Source: Roseateles terrae (GTDB lineage: Bacteria; Pseudomonadota; Gammaproteobacteria; Burkholderiales; Burkholderiaceae_C). From it: a DNA stretch of 64,000 nucleotides. The position numbers and the translations under genes are program-made. Below are positions 17,237 to 25,749 of the stretch, one piece after another (within the stretch, counting starts at the first letter, position 1; the number at the start of each line of letters is the position of its first letter). The notes beneath the pieces are model-generated. The model was not told where the DNA came from, did no database searches, and saw nothing but the letters and a program-made list of their open reading frames with translations. The DNA lies in assembly GCF_014192155.1 (NCBI RefSeq), contig NZ_JACHXO010000001.1, positions 646,069 through 710,068 of the forward strand. Direction: 5' to 3'.

Positions 17237-17998
17237 CTAGCGGGCCAGCCAGCCCCCGTCGACGGCGACGGTGTAGCCATTGACGTAGTCCGAGGCCTTG
17301 GAAGCCAGGAAGACCACCGGACCGGCCAAATCGTCCGGCACGCCCCAACGGCCCGCCGGAATGCGTTCCAGGATGGCGGCATTGCGCGCCTCGTCCTGAC
17401 GCAATGCCGCGGTGTTGTTGGTGGCCATGTAGCCCGGGGCGATCGCATTGACATTGATGCCGTGCGAAGCCCATTCATTGGCCATCAGCCGGGTGATGCC
17501 CATCACGCCGCTCTTGCTGGCGGTATAAGACGGCACCCGCACGCCGCCCTGGAAGGACAGCATGGAGGCCACGTTGATGATCTTGCCGCCGCTGCCCTGG
17601 GCCAGATATTGCCGGGCCACTGCCTGCGAGAAGAAGAACACCGTCTTCAGATTGAGGTTGATGACGTCGTCCCAGTCCTGCTCGCTGAAGCGGATGGCGT
17701 CCTCGCGCCGGATGATGCCGGCGTTGTTCACCAGAATGTCCACCCGGCCGGTCAGCGAGCGCGCTTCGGCCACCAGGCCTTCGATGCAGCTGATATCGCC
17801 AAGATTGGCACGCAGGTCCATGAAACGGCGGCCGTGCGCCTCGACTTCCGCCCGGGTCTGCACCGGGTCCGACACATTGACACCGACGATGTCGGCACCG
17901 GCCTGCGCCAATGCCACCGCCATGCCCTGCCCCAGGCCGGTATTGCAGCCCGTGACAATGGCCACGCGACCATCCAGCTGGAATTGATCCAGGATCAT
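17237..17998 (-). CDS. kduD: 2-keto-3-deoxygluconate dehydrogenase (KduD, SDR family)
   Basis: This 253-aa short-chain dehydrogenase has the cofactor motif TGCNTGLGQG (16-25), NNAG, and the catalytic YTASK tetrad region. The opening LDQFQLDGRVAIVTG and the segment RREDAIRFSEQDWDDV are typical of KduD rather than generic FabG. KduD reduces 2,5-diketo-3-deoxygluconate to 2-keto-3-deoxygluconate with NADH, using the product of KduI directly upstream. A GAAGGA ribosome-binding site precedes ATG 17998. Confidence 0.93.
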   Translation of the reverse strand: MILDQFQLDGRVAIVTGCNTGLGQGMAVALAQAGADIVGVNVSDPVQTRAEVEAHGRRFMDLRANLGDISCIEGLVAEARSLTGRVDILVNNAGIIRREDAIRFSEQDWDDVINLNLKTVFFFSQAVARQYLAQGSGGKIINVASMLSFQGGVRVPSYTASKSGVMGITRLMANEWASHGINVNAIAPGYMATNNTAALRQDEARNAAILERIPAGRWGVPDDLAGPVVFLASKASDYVNGYTVAVDGGWLAR

Positions 17999-18052
17999 GT
18001 TGAGAGTTCCTTCGAAAGAGCCGATGAGGGGAGCTGATGCGGACCGTGCCGC

Positions 18053-18889
18053 TCAGCGCAGCGCCGTCATCGGCACGTGGTCCATGTCCTTGAAGACCTG
18101 GTTCTCGCCCACCATGCCCCAGATGAAGGTGTAGGCCTGGGTGCCGACACCGGAATGGATCGACCAGCTCGGGCTGATCACCGCCTGTTCATTGCGCACG
18201 ACCAGGTGACGCGTCTGGGTCGGCTCGCCCAGCATGTGGAAGACCACCGCGTTCTCATTCATGTCGAAGTAGAAGTAGACCTCCATGCGCCGGTCATGCA
18301 TGTGGCAGGGCATGGTGTTCCACAGGCTGCCAGGCTCCAGCTGGGTCATGCCCATCAGCAATTGGCAGGTGGGCAGCACATCCGGCACCAGGAATTTGTA
18401 GATGGTGCGGCGGTTGCTGGTCTCCGGCGAACCGAGGGTTTCCGGGGAGGCTTCGGCCAGGGTCACCTTCCGATGCGGATAGGCAGTGTGGGCCGGCGCG
18501 CTGTTGAAATACAGCTTGGCGGGCTGGCTGCTGTCGACACTCTTGAATTCAAGAATGCGGGCGCCCTGCCCGATGTAGAGTGCTTCTCGCGGGCCGATGT
18601 CGAACTGCTGGTCATCCACCAGCACCCGGGCGGCGCCGCCGATGTTGATCAGGCCCAGTTCCCGGCGCTGCAGGAAGAAGTCGGTGCCGGTGTGCTTGCC
18701 CAGCTCGGGGGCAAAGGTCACCGGGCGCGTCACCGGCATGATGCCGCCGACGATGATCCGGTCGATCTGGCTGTAGGTCAGGGTGGCCTGGTCCGGCACG
18801 AACATGTCCTCCACCAGGAAATGGCGGCGCAGGCCTTCCGTATCCAGAGTGCGGGCGTGTTCACTATGCAGGGGTTGGCGGATGTCCAT
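18053..18889 (-). CDS. kduI: 5-keto 4-deoxyuronate isomerase
   Basis: The 278-aa protein from ATG 18889 has the same length as Escherichia coli KduI and matches it throughout: [61 protein letters not shown] and [20 protein letters not shown]. The metal site [14 protein letters not shown] retains both His and the Glu. It isomerises 5-keto-4-deoxyuronate to the KduD substrate. I prefer ATG 18889, with TAGGA upstream, over an in-frame ATG 33 bp earlier. It is the first gene of the operon, divergent from kdgF across the KdgR-type palindromes. Confidence 0.95.
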   Translation of the reverse strand: MDIRQPLHSEHARTLDTEGLRRHFLVEDMFVPDQATLTYSQIDRIIVGGIMPVTRPVTFAPELGKHTGTDFFLQRRELGLINIGGAARVLVDDQQFDIGPREALYIGQGARILEFKSVDSSQPAKLYFNSAPAHTAYPHRKVTLAEASPETLGSPETSNRRTIYKFLVPDVLPTCQLLMGMTQLEPGSLWNTMPCHMHDRRMEVYFYFDMNENAVVFHMLGEPTQTRHLVVRNEQAVISPSWSIHSGVGTQAYTFIWGMVGENQVFKDMDHVPMTALR

Positions 18890-19013
18890 AAGGGTCCTAG
18901 GTAACGCCAGTGCTGAATGCAACGGGCTTGATGCAGGCGACTCGATGCAGCCGGCTTGTCGCAGTCGGTCTGCGGCTTGATGGGGCGAAGCGTAAGCGTC
19001 CGCGAGACCTCAC

Positions 19014-19027
19014 GAAACTATGGTTTC
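19014..19027. promoter_or_regulatory. Perfect palindrome GAAAC-N4-GTTTC, candidate KdgR operator 1
   Basis: GAAAC (19014-19018) and GTTTC (19023-19027) are perfect inverted repeats around TATG in the divergent kduI/kdgF promoter. The GAAAC...GTTTC core resembles the IclR-type boxes bound by enterobacterial KdgR, and kdgR is encoded in the same locus. The site lies 125 bp upstream of kduI and 76 bp upstream of kdgF. Confidence 0.65.
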
Positions 19028-19034
19028 TATCTAG

Positions 19035-19049
19035 TGAACCGGCGTTTCA
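19035..19049. promoter_or_regulatory. Imperfect palindrome TGAACC-N3-GTTTCA, candidate KdgR operator 2
   Basis: A second IclR-like palindrome (TGAACC GGC GTTTCA, one arm mismatch) begins 21 bp to the right of the first. Two sites on roughly one or two helical turns suggest cooperative binding or separate control of the two divergent promoters. Assignment to KdgR is inferred from context. Confidence 0.55.
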
Positions 19050-19102
19050 TTTTCCTGCGATGTCGCTATAGTTGCTCGCATCCACTGGCTGAACAGCGTC
19101 CC

Positions 19103-19435
19103 ATGAACCCCTACTTCGACTCCGAGTCCACGCCCTGGACCGACCTGGGTGACGGCATCCGCCGCAAGATCGTCGGGCATACCGAGCAGCTGATGTCGGT
19201 GCTGGTGCAGTTCGACCAAGGCGCCATCGGCACGCCCCATGCGCATGAGGTGCATGACCAGATTGCCTATGTGATCCGCGGCTCGTTTGAATGCGACGTG
19301 GGCGGAATCAAGAAGGTGTTGCACGCGGGGGACGCCTTTGTGGCCCCCCACGGCTGGCAGCACGGGGTGGTGGCGCTGGAGCAGGACAGCACCCTGCTCG
19401 ACCAGTTCTCGCCGCGCCGCGACGACTATCTCTGA
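19103..19435 (+). CDS. kdgF: Small cupin, KdgF-type unsaturated-uronate linearisation protein
   Basis: This 110-aa single-domain cupin has the metal-ligand motif HAHEVHDQIAYVIRGSFE (two His, Gln/Glu region) and the second motif HAGDAFVAPHGWQHG. Length and layout, including WTDLGDGIRRKIVGHTEQLM and the ending DQFSPRRDDYL, match KdgF proteins, which open 4,5-unsaturated galacturonate to its linear keto form for KduI. I chose ATG 19103; the longer in-frame extension would cross the operator palindromes. It is divergent from kduI and leads towards the TonB receptor. Confidence 0.85.
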   Translation: MNPYFDSESTPWTDLGDGIRRKIVGHTEQLMSVLVQFDQGAIGTPHAHEVHDQIAYVIRGSFECDVGGIKKVLHAGDAFVAPHGWQHGVVALEQDSTLLDQFSPRRDDYL

Positions 19436-19719
19436 GGCGGCTGTGGCGGCTGGTGTCGGCTTCATCCGGCGGCAACGCCACGGCCTCACGCCTGTGCAGT
19501 GCCGAAGCCGTGCCACGCATCACCCAGCAGTCCCCCCTGCCTTGGCAGGACCCCAGTAGTACCCGCAGAAGTATCCGCAGTACCGAGGCGGCGCCGCACT
19601 GCAGCGGCGGCCGCTCCGTGCCCCGGCGCCCTACGTGCGCCCGTGACTGACACAGCAACCACCAGAGCCGCGGGCCACGTTCCCGCGCCGGTGGCAGAAG
19701 AACCCTACGGAGACAAGTC

Positions 19720-22700
19720 ATGCCCCCTTCCACCGGGAACCGCCTCGGGACGACCGCGTCCAACGCCTCTTTCGCTCACGCGTCCGGCCCTGCATCAAGC
19801 CGCAGCAATGGCCTGCTGCCCCCGTCCCGCCTGACCCCGCTGGTGGCCTGCCTGCTGGGCACCGCCGTGCTGCCGGCCTGGGCGCAGTCGGCGGCCCCGG
19901 CCGCGCCAGGTTCTGCCGCATCGGCCGCCGCCGCTGCCGCCAATCCGGACGCCAAGGCGCTGGACACGGTCGTCATCACCGGCATCCGCGCCTCGCTGGA
20001 AAGCGCGCTCAATGCCAAGCGTCAGGACCGCGGCATCGTCGACGTGGTCAAGGCCGAAGACATTGCCAAATTCCCCGACACCAACCTGGCCGAGTCCCTG
20101 CAGCGCGTGCCCGGGGTGGTGATTGACCGCGATGCCGGCGAAGGTCGCAGCATCACCGTGCGCGGCCTGGGCGCCGACTTCACCCGCGTGCGCATCAACG
20201 GCATCGAAGCCCTGGCCACTACCGGCGGCACCGACAGCTCCGGCGGCGCCAACCGCTCTCGCGGCTTTGACTTCAACGTCTTTGCGTCGGAACTGTTCAA
20301 CAGCATCACCGTGCGCAAGAGCAGCTCGGCCGATGTGGATGAAGGCTCGCTGGGCGCCACCGTCGACCTGCAGACCGCCCGCCCCTTCGATTTCAACAAG
20401 CGTGTCGTCACCGCTTCGGTGAAGGGGCGTTACAACGACCTGTCGCAGAAGACCGACCCGCGCGTCGCCTTCCTCTACAGCGACGTGACCCCGGACAAGC
20501 GCTTCGGCCTGCTGGTCTCCGGCGCCTATTCCAAGCGCCGCCTGTTGGAGGAAGGCTTCTCCACCGTGCGCTGGGACAACGGCCCCTCCTCCGGCGGCTG
20601 GTGTTCCCCGGTGGGCGTGTCTCCGCTGAACCCGACCACCGCAGCGGGCACCTGCGGCCCGGCCGCTCAAGGCGTGCCGCGCCTGCCGGCCTCGCAGGGG
20701 GCGACCGATGCCTACAACGCCGCCAACAGCGCTGACAACTTCCATCCGCGCCTGCCCCGTTACGGTCGCCTGACCCATGACCAGGACCGCCTGGGCATGA
20801 CAGCCTCCATCCAGTTCAAGCCCTTCGAGAAGACGCTGATCACCGGCGACATGCTCTATTCGAAGCTCAAGGCGACCCGGCAGGAGGACTTCCTCGAAGC
20901 CATCTCCTTCAGCCGCACGGCCAGCCAGGGCGGCAAGCCACAGACCAGCGTGGTCGAAGCCCAGTACGACACCAACGGCGGCCTGCTGTACGGCCGCTAC
21001 AACGGTGTGGACGTCCGGGCCGAATCGCGCTTTGACAAGCTCAGCACGGAATTCACCCAGCCCAGCCTGAAGATCGACCAGGAAATCACTGACCGTCTGC
21101 GACTGTCCGCGTCGGGCGGCCGCGCCGAGTCGCGTTTCCGCAATCCGGTGCAGACGACCGTCACGCTGGATGCATTGAACGTCAACGGCTATGCACTGGA
21201 CTTCCGGGGCAATGACCGTCTGCCGGTGATCACCTACCCGTTCGATCCGGCCGCCACCACCGGCAATCCGCTGACCATCGTCGGTGTGCCGCGCACCGCC
21301 TCGAATCAGGCGACCACCGTCGCCAACACCACCACCAGCGAGATCCGCATCCGTCCCCAGGGTGCGAACAACCGCAATGACGTCGGCCACGTGGAACTGG
21401 CATGGGACTGGATTCCCGACGTGCTGACGCTCAAGGGCGGCGCCGACTACAAGCGCTACACCTTCGACACCTACGAGTTCCGCCGCGTCAATCAGAACGA
21501 CACCATCTTCGCGCCGACCAACGGCATGAGCGGCCTGACGACGATGCTGACCGGGTTTGGTCGCAACCTGAGCCTGCCGGCCGGCACGGCCACGTCGTGG
21601 GTGATGCCCGACCTCAATGCCATCGCTGCGGCCTACGACATCTACTGCAATTGCATCAAGAGCGGCCCGGCGGGCGGCCCTGGCGACTTCACCCTGTCGT
21701 CCATCACCAACGGCAATGCCCGCGGCAACAACCGCAAGGTGTCCGAAACCGACACCGGCGGCTTTGTGCAGGCGGACTTCGACACCCGCGTGATGGGCAT
21801 CCAGGTGATGGGCAACGTGGGGGTGCGTTACGTCAAGACCGAGCAGGAGGCCACCGGTTACCTGGCCAGCGGCGGTGGTACCGAAGTGGTGGTCGGCCAG
21901 AGCTACAAGGATTGGCTGCCGTCCCTGAACGTGTCGGCCAATCTGACCCGCAACCTGGTGGCCCGCTTTGCGGCGGCCAAGGTGATGGCCCGTCCGCAAC
22001 TGGGCAACCTGAACCCGGGCGGCACCATCAGCACCACCGGCACGCTGTCGATCACCAGCGGCAACCCCTATCTCAAGCCCTTCCGGGCGAAGACCTTCGA
22101 CGGCAGCCTCGAGTGGTATCACGGTCGCAATGCATTTGTGGGCATCGGGCTGTTCCAGAAGAACATCGACACCTACATCCAGAGCCTGCGCACCAACATC
22201 CCCTTCAGCGCCACCGGCTTCCCGCTGTCGCTGCTGCCCTCCAACTTCACCGGTGAAGAGGTGTTCCAGGTCACCACGCCGATCAACACCCCGGGGGGCA
22301 AGCTGCGCGGGATCGAGCTGAACTTCCAGCAGCCGTTCACCTTCCTGCCCGCCTGGGGCAAGAACTTCGGCACGGTGCTCAACTACACCTATGTGAAGAG
22401 CAAGATCACCTACCTGGTCTCGCCGACCAGCAATGCCGTCATCACCGACGATTTGCTGAACATGTCGCCGCGCTCCTGGAATGCCACGCTGTATTACGAC
22501 GATGGCACCTTCAATGCGCGTCTGTCGGCCTCCCGCCGTTCCGCGTTCCTGACGCGGGTGCCGGGTCAGAACAACAACGACGTGGAAGGCAAGAATGCCT
22601 CGACCAACGTGGATGCGTCCATCAGCTACAAGTACAGCGACCGGCTGAGCTTCACCCTGGAAGGCGTCAACCTGACCAACGAGGTCAACGACCAGTTCAT

Positions 22701-22779
22701 CTCCCGTGCCCGCAACAGTCCGGTGGTCTACAACGTCACCGGCCGGGAGTACCTGGTGGGCATGGCCTACAAGTTCTGA
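19720..22779 (+). CDS. TonB-dependent outer-membrane receptor of the pectin locus
   Basis: This 1019-aa protein has an N-terminal region with a signal peptide (hydrophobic about residues 35-55, LVACLLGTAVLPAWA), an Ala-rich spacer, and a plug with VVITGIRASLESALNAKRQ, DIAKFPDTNLAESLQRVPGV and SITVRGLGADFTRVRING. A large barrel follows, ending in the aromatic residue Phe (GMAYKF). This subclass of large carbohydrate receptors is frequent in proteobacterial polysaccharide loci. Oligogalacturonides or rhamnogalacturonan fragments are the inferred ligand. A GGAG ribosome-binding site precedes ATG 19720. It follows kdgF by 284 bp and is followed after 24 bp by the acetylesterase. Confidence 0.92.
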   Translation: MPPSTGNRLGTTASNASFAHASGPASSRSNGLLPPSRLTPLVACLLGTAVLPAWAQSAAPAAPGSAASAAAAAANPDAKALDTVVITGIRASLESALNAKRQDRGIVDVVKAEDIAKFPDTNLAESLQRVPGVVIDRDAGEGRSITVRGLGADFTRVRINGIEALATTGGTDSSGGANRSRGFDFNVFASELFNSITVRKSSSADVDEGSLGATVDLQTARPFDFNKRVVTASVKGRYNDLSQKTDPRVAFLYSDVTPDKRFGLLVSGAYSKRRLLEEGFSTVRWDNGPSSGGWCSPVGVSPLNPTTAAGTCGPAAQGVPRLPASQGATDAYNAANSADNFHPRLPRYGRLTHDQDRLGMTASIQFKPFEKTLITGDMLYSKLKATRQEDFLEAISFSRTASQGGKPQTSVVEAQYDTNGGLLYGRYNGVDVRAESRFDKLSTEFTQPSLKIDQEITDRLRLSASGGRAESRFRNPVQTTVTLDALNVNGYALDFRGNDRLPVITYPFDPAATTGNPLTIVGVPRTASNQATTVANTTTSEIRIRPQGANNRNDVGHVELAWDWIPDVLTLKGGADYKRYTFDTYEFRRVNQNDTIFAPTNGMSGLTTMLTGFGRNLSLPAGTATSWVMPDLNAIAAAYDIYCNCIKSGPAGGPGDFTLSSITNGNARGNNRKVSETDTGGFVQADFDTRVMGIQVMGNVGVRYVKTEQEATGYLASGGGTEVVVGQSYKDWLPSLNVSANLTRNLVARFAAAKVMARPQLGNLNPGGTISTTGTLSITSGNPYLKPFRAKTFDGSLEWYHGRNAFVGIGLFQKNIDTYIQSLRTNIPFSATGFPLSLLPSNFTGEEVFQVTTPINTPGGKLRGIELNFQQPFTFLPAWGKNFGTVLNYTYVKSKITYLVSPTSNAVITDDLLNMSPRSWNATLYYDDGTFNARLSASRRSAFLTRVPGQNNNDVEGKNASTNVDASISYKYSDRLSFTLEGVNLTNEVNDQFISRARNSPVVYNVTGREYLVGMAYKF

Positions 22780-22803
22780 GTCGGACAACGACGAAAGGTG
22801 GAC

Positions 22804-23574
22804 ATGTCGGGCGTGAATCGTTGGAAGCGCATCGGCCGGCTACTGACGCTGGCTGCGATGCTCACAGGCGGCACCGCCCACGCCGATTCGCTCCGGGTGA
22901 TTCTGGTGGGAGACTCCACCATGGCACCCCGCAGCGGTTATGGCGACGCTTTATGCGCCCGCTTCAGGCCGGAGGTGCACTGCCTCAATCTGGCCAAGGG
23001 TGGGCGCAGTACCAAGAGTTATCGCGCCGAAGGGCTGTGGGACCAGGTCATGGCCGTGCTGCGGGAGCGGCCGGCCGGACAGACCGACCTGGTGCTGCTG
23101 CAGTTCGGCCACAACGATCAGCCTGGCAAACCCGGGCGGTCGACCGATCTCGCGACGGAGTTTCCGGCCAACCTGGCGGGATATGTGCGGGATGTGGCGC
23201 CGACCGGCGCGCAGCTCGTGCTGCTCACGCCGCTCACCCGGCGCAGCTTCGATCCGGAGGGCCCATTGCGCAATGACCTGCGCCCCTGGGCGGAGACCAC
23301 CTTGCGCGTGGGCGCCGAGTACGGCGTGCCGGTGATCGATCTCAACGCGGTGAGCCATGCAGCGGTGCAGGCCATGGGCCCCGACGAGGCCGACACGCTG
23401 GCCATGCTGCCGCGCCCGCCGGGCCCACCGGCTTCGCCGGCGTCCTCGGTCGGCGCGAAGAATCCCGGGTTCGATTACACCCACCTCGGGCCCAAGGGCG
23501 CCGAGGTGTTTTCCGGACTGGTGGGGCAGCAACTGGTGCAGACCCTGCCAATGGTCGGACGCTGGATGCGCTGA
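22804..23574 (+). CDS. Rhamnogalacturonan/pectin acetylesterase (GDSL-like, CE12)
   Basis: This 256-aa secreted SGNH hydrolase has a signal peptide (about residues 10-28, ending TAHA) and the four blocks: VGDSTMAPRSGYG (nucleophile Ser), KGGRSTKSYRAEG (Gly), QFGHNDQ (Asn) and DYTHLGPKG (catalytic Asp-His). The GDSTM and KGGRS forms are typical of CE12 rhamnogalacturonan acetylesterases, which remove acetyl groups from pectin. ATG 22804 has AAAGG upstream; an in-frame GTG six bases earlier is less likely. It is translated close behind the TonB receptor, so the two are probably cotranscribed. Confidence 0.9.
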   Translation: MSGVNRWKRIGRLLTLAAMLTGGTAHADSLRVILVGDSTMAPRSGYGDALCARFRPEVHCLNLAKGGRSTKSYRAEGLWDQVMAVLRERPAGQTDLVLLQFGHNDQPGKPGRSTDLATEFPANLAGYVRDVAPTGAQLVLLTPLTRRSFDPEGPLRNDLRPWAETTLRVGAEYGVPVIDLNAVSHAAVQAMGPDEADTLAMLPRPPGPPASPASSVGAKNPGFDYTHLGPKGAEVFSGLVGQQLVQTLPMVGRWMR

Positions 23575-23611
23575 GGGAACGCGGCCATTGCACTGAAGCT
23601 GCGGTGGCTTC

Positions 23612-24544
23612 TCAGAGGAGATCTGCCATCGCCGGCGCGGGAATCACCGCCCCGGGATGCTGAATCACCCGCGCCGCCACGCGGTTGCCGAAGGTCGCCG
23701 CCTCGACGGCCGAACCACCCGCCAACCGACGCGCCAGATAGCCACCCGCAAATGAATCCCCGGCGGCGGTGGTGTCCACCACCTTCGCCACGCGCTCAGT
23801 CGGCGCGGTCAGCCAGCGGCTCGGGTCCTGAGCCTCCCGCACCAGGGTCGGCTCCGCGCCGCGTTTGATCACCAGTTCCGGCGTCGGCAGGTCCTGCGCG
23901 CGGGTCAGCGCCGCATCGAGTGTGGGCAGTCCCCACAGCGTCTGGTGGTCATCAGCAGTGACCAGCGCCACCGTGGCGAGGCTGAAGGCCCGCTCAAACG
24001 CGTCGCGTGCTTCCTGGATCTGGGGCCACAGCCGGGGTCGGAAGTTGTTGTCGAAGACGACCGTCGCCCGGGACCGCATCCGTGCCATCAGCGCAAACAG
24101 CCGTTCCCGCCCCGCCGGCGGAAGGATGGCCAGGGTGATGCCGCTGAGATAGAGCGCGTCGAACTCCTCGGCATACTGCTCCAGGGGCGTCTGTTCCACT
24201 TCGAAATAGGCTTTGGCCGCTGCGGTGTCGCGCCAGTAATGGAAGCTGCGCTCGCCGCGTTCGTCGACCTGGATCATGTAGAGCCCGGGATGCCGTCCGG
24301 GAATGCGACGGACCAGCCGTGTGTCCAGCCCCTGCCCTATCCAACGATCGAGCAGTCCCTGGCTGAGGCTGTCTTCCCCGACCGCCGTCGCATACGCCAC
24401 CTGGATGCCGTCCGCCTGGCCGCAGCGGCGCAGATACACCGCCGTATTCAGCGTGTCGCCGCCATAGGTCTGAGTCATCGGCCCGAAAGCCTGGCCCTGC
24501 AGTTCAAGCATGCATTCGCCAATGACCGCCACGCGCTGGATCAT
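23612..24544 (-). CDS. kdgK: 2-keto-3-deoxygluconate kinase (PfkB family)
   Basis: This 310-aa ribokinase-family enzyme has the N-terminal IGECMLELQG, the YGGDTLNTAVYLRR sugar-binding motif and the C-terminal anion hole with catalytic base DTTAAGDSFAGGYLA. These match KdgK, which phosphorylates 2-keto-3-deoxygluconate made by KduD to KDPG. KDPG aldolase is not in the window. The gene faces the acetylesterase convergently, and its start lies 14 bp from an IclR-like palindrome. Confidence 0.92.
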   Translation of the reverse strand: MIQRVAVIGECMLELQGQAFGPMTQTYGGDTLNTAVYLRRCGQADGIQVAYATAVGEDSLSQGLLDRWIGQGLDTRLVRRIPGRHPGLYMIQVDERGERSFHYWRDTAAAKAYFEVEQTPLEQYAEEFDALYLSGITLAILPPAGRERLFALMARMRSRATVVFDNNFRPRLWPQIQEARDAFERAFSLATVALVTADDHQTLWGLPTLDAALTRAQDLPTPELVIKRGAEPTLVREAQDPSRWLTAPTERVAKVVDTTAAGDSFAGGYLARRLAGGSAVEAATFGNRVAARVIQHPGAVIPAPAMADLL

Positions 24545-24558
24545 GAGTTTCTCTTTTT

Positions 24559-24571
24559 GGAACGTTGTTCC
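24559..24571. promoter_or_regulatory. Perfect palindrome GGAAC-N3-GTTCC upstream of kdgK
   Basis: A 13-bp perfect inverted repeat (GGAAC GTT GTTCC) sits 14 bp before the kdgK start in an AT-rich stretch. Its core is close to the GAAAC...GTTTC and TGAACC...GTTTCA sites of the kduI/kdgF promoter, making it a candidate third KdgR operator. Its closeness to the start codon suits repression by roadblock. Confidence 0.6.
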
Positions 24572-24607
24572 GAATTCTCTGACTGCGCAAGCGAACCGGG
24601 GAGCGTG

Positions 24608-24622
24608 TTGACCCTAGGTCAA
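24608..24622. promoter_or_regulatory. Perfect 15-bp palindrome TTGACC-CTA-GGTCAA
   Basis: Six-base arms TTGACC and GGTCAA around CTA form a perfect palindrome in the kdgK/histidine-kinase intergenic region, 64 bp upstream of kdgK and 258 bp upstream of the kinase. It differs from the KdgR-like sites, suggesting a second regulator (for example a GntR, LacI or response-regulator dimer). The binding protein is not identifiable from sequence. Confidence 0.5.
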
Positions 24623-24879
24623 GGACACCACGCAGGGAAATGCTCGATTCGTGTTCTTCGGCGCTCATCTCATCCCAACTACGGAAACCCATAGGCTGCT
24701 CATCGCCTTGAGATGAGCCTTTCAGCATCTTCTGGCGTGCTCAGGCGCACCTTCCGGAAGGTTGGCGATCCCTCGTAAGGTTTCCAGAAGGTCCTTCCAC
24801 CGGCCGCCGCATAAGGTGCAGGCCATCGGAGCTCACTGCTCCCGACGGCCTCCCGGCCCGTTACTTGAGAGGACTTTTC

Positions 24880-25749
24880 ATGATCTCCCTGCCCCCTCCG
24901 ACTGGACGCAGGCCGGCTGCCGCGACCTTGCGCCGCAGCGCCACCTGCCGGCCCCCACGTCCGGCGGGCGTCCGACCGGTCACCGGACGCTCACGTCCCG
25001 CCAGCCCCGGAAACGCCGGTCCGGCGCCGACCGGCCGCGCCGGACCGGTGTCTCTGGCCCGGGCCCTCAGCGCCGCTGAAGGCCGTGAACGGGAACGCAT
25101 TGCCAGCGTGCTGCATGACGAAGTGGGCGCCCTGATCGTCCGCATCCGTCTGCGGATGAGTGAATGGCGCCTCGCCCACCCCCGCCTTCCCGCGCCGGAA
25201 GTGGACGAGATGTGCGCCTGGGTCGGCAAGCTCTCCCACACCGTCCGCACCCTGACCACCGCCCTCGCTCCGCCTGCCTGGCATGGCGGCCTGCCCAGTG
25301 CCCTGGAAGCCATGACGCAGGAACTGGGGCTGGGCATGGACACCAGGGGCCCGCGGGTGCGGGTCGAGGCGGGCGGTGCGGACTTCGACGTCCCGGAGTC
25401 GCTGCGCAACATCCTCTGCCGGGTGGTGCGGGAGCTGTGCCTGAACGTGCTCAAACATGCGAAGGCCCACCGCCTGGACATCACGCCCCGCCTGGTGGAC
25501 GGCTGGTTGTGCATCCAGGTCCAGGACGACGGCGTCGGCCTGCCTGACGCGCCGGAAAGTCTGAGCCGGGCCAGCTGTGGCCTGGGCCTGGCGGGTTCCC
25601 GCGCGCAACTGCGCGCCATCGGCGGCTCGCTGCATCTGCGCTGGGAGGCCGGCCGCGGAACCTGCGCAACCGTCCTCGTGCCGCTGCCCGGAAGGGCCGC
25701 CAGCGACATCTGCGATCTTGTTGAACTGCCTCAGGGGAATCGTCCATGA
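24880..25749 (+). CDS. Cytoplasmic NarL-type histidine kinase without a sensor domain
   Basis: This 289-aa kinase has a low-complexity Arg/Pro-rich N-terminus (residues 1-60), a HisKA_3 dimerisation domain with phospho-acceptor His79 (RIASVLHDEVGALIVRIRL), and an HATPase domain with an N-box VRELCLNVLKHA (Asn189), G1 DDGVG (216-220) and G2 GLGLAG. There is no membrane helix and no PAS, GAF or periplasmic domain, so the input must come from another protein. ATG 24880 has AGAGGA upstream. It overlaps the response regulator by four bases (ATGA). Confidence 0.85.
   Translation: MISLPPPTGRRPAAATLRRSATCRPPRPAGVRPVTGRSRPASPGNAGPAPTGRAGPVSLARALSAAEGRERERIASVLHDEVGALIVRIRLRMSEWRLAHPRLPAPEVDEMCAWVGKLSHTVRTLTTALAPPAWHGGLPSALEAMTQELGLGMDTRGPRVRVEAGGADFDVPESLRNILCRVVRELCLNVLKHAKAHRLDITPRLVDGWLCIQVQDDGVGLPDAPESLSRASCGLGLAGSRAQLRAIGGSLHLRWEAGRGTCATVLVPLPGRAASDICDLVELPQGNRP

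Larger units (their letters stand above)
24545..24879. other. Structured 335-bp divergent intergenic region
   Basis: No gene was found here. Besides the two operator palindromes it contains a 7-bp stem, 7-nt loop hairpin (GCTCATC 24698-24704, GATGAGC 24712-24718). Its right arm can alternatively pair over 10 bp with 24663-24672 (GCTCATCTCA with TGAGATGAGC 24709-24718). A 14-bp palindrome ACCTTCCGGAAGGT lies at 24749-24762. The region carries the promoters for kdgK (left) and the two-component operon (right). Confidence 0.6.

Noticed and set aside
16266-17474. 402-aa version of the TogM permease
   Set aside because: The added N-terminus is Gly/Arg/His-rich and antiparallel to kduD-encoding sequence; GTG 17153 with a GGGAGG site gives a normal-length permease.
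19795-22788. Long minus-strand open frame opposite the first TonB receptor
   Set aside because: Composition is biased to Val, Gly, His and Gln with no recognisable domains, while the plus-strand receptor is unambiguous.
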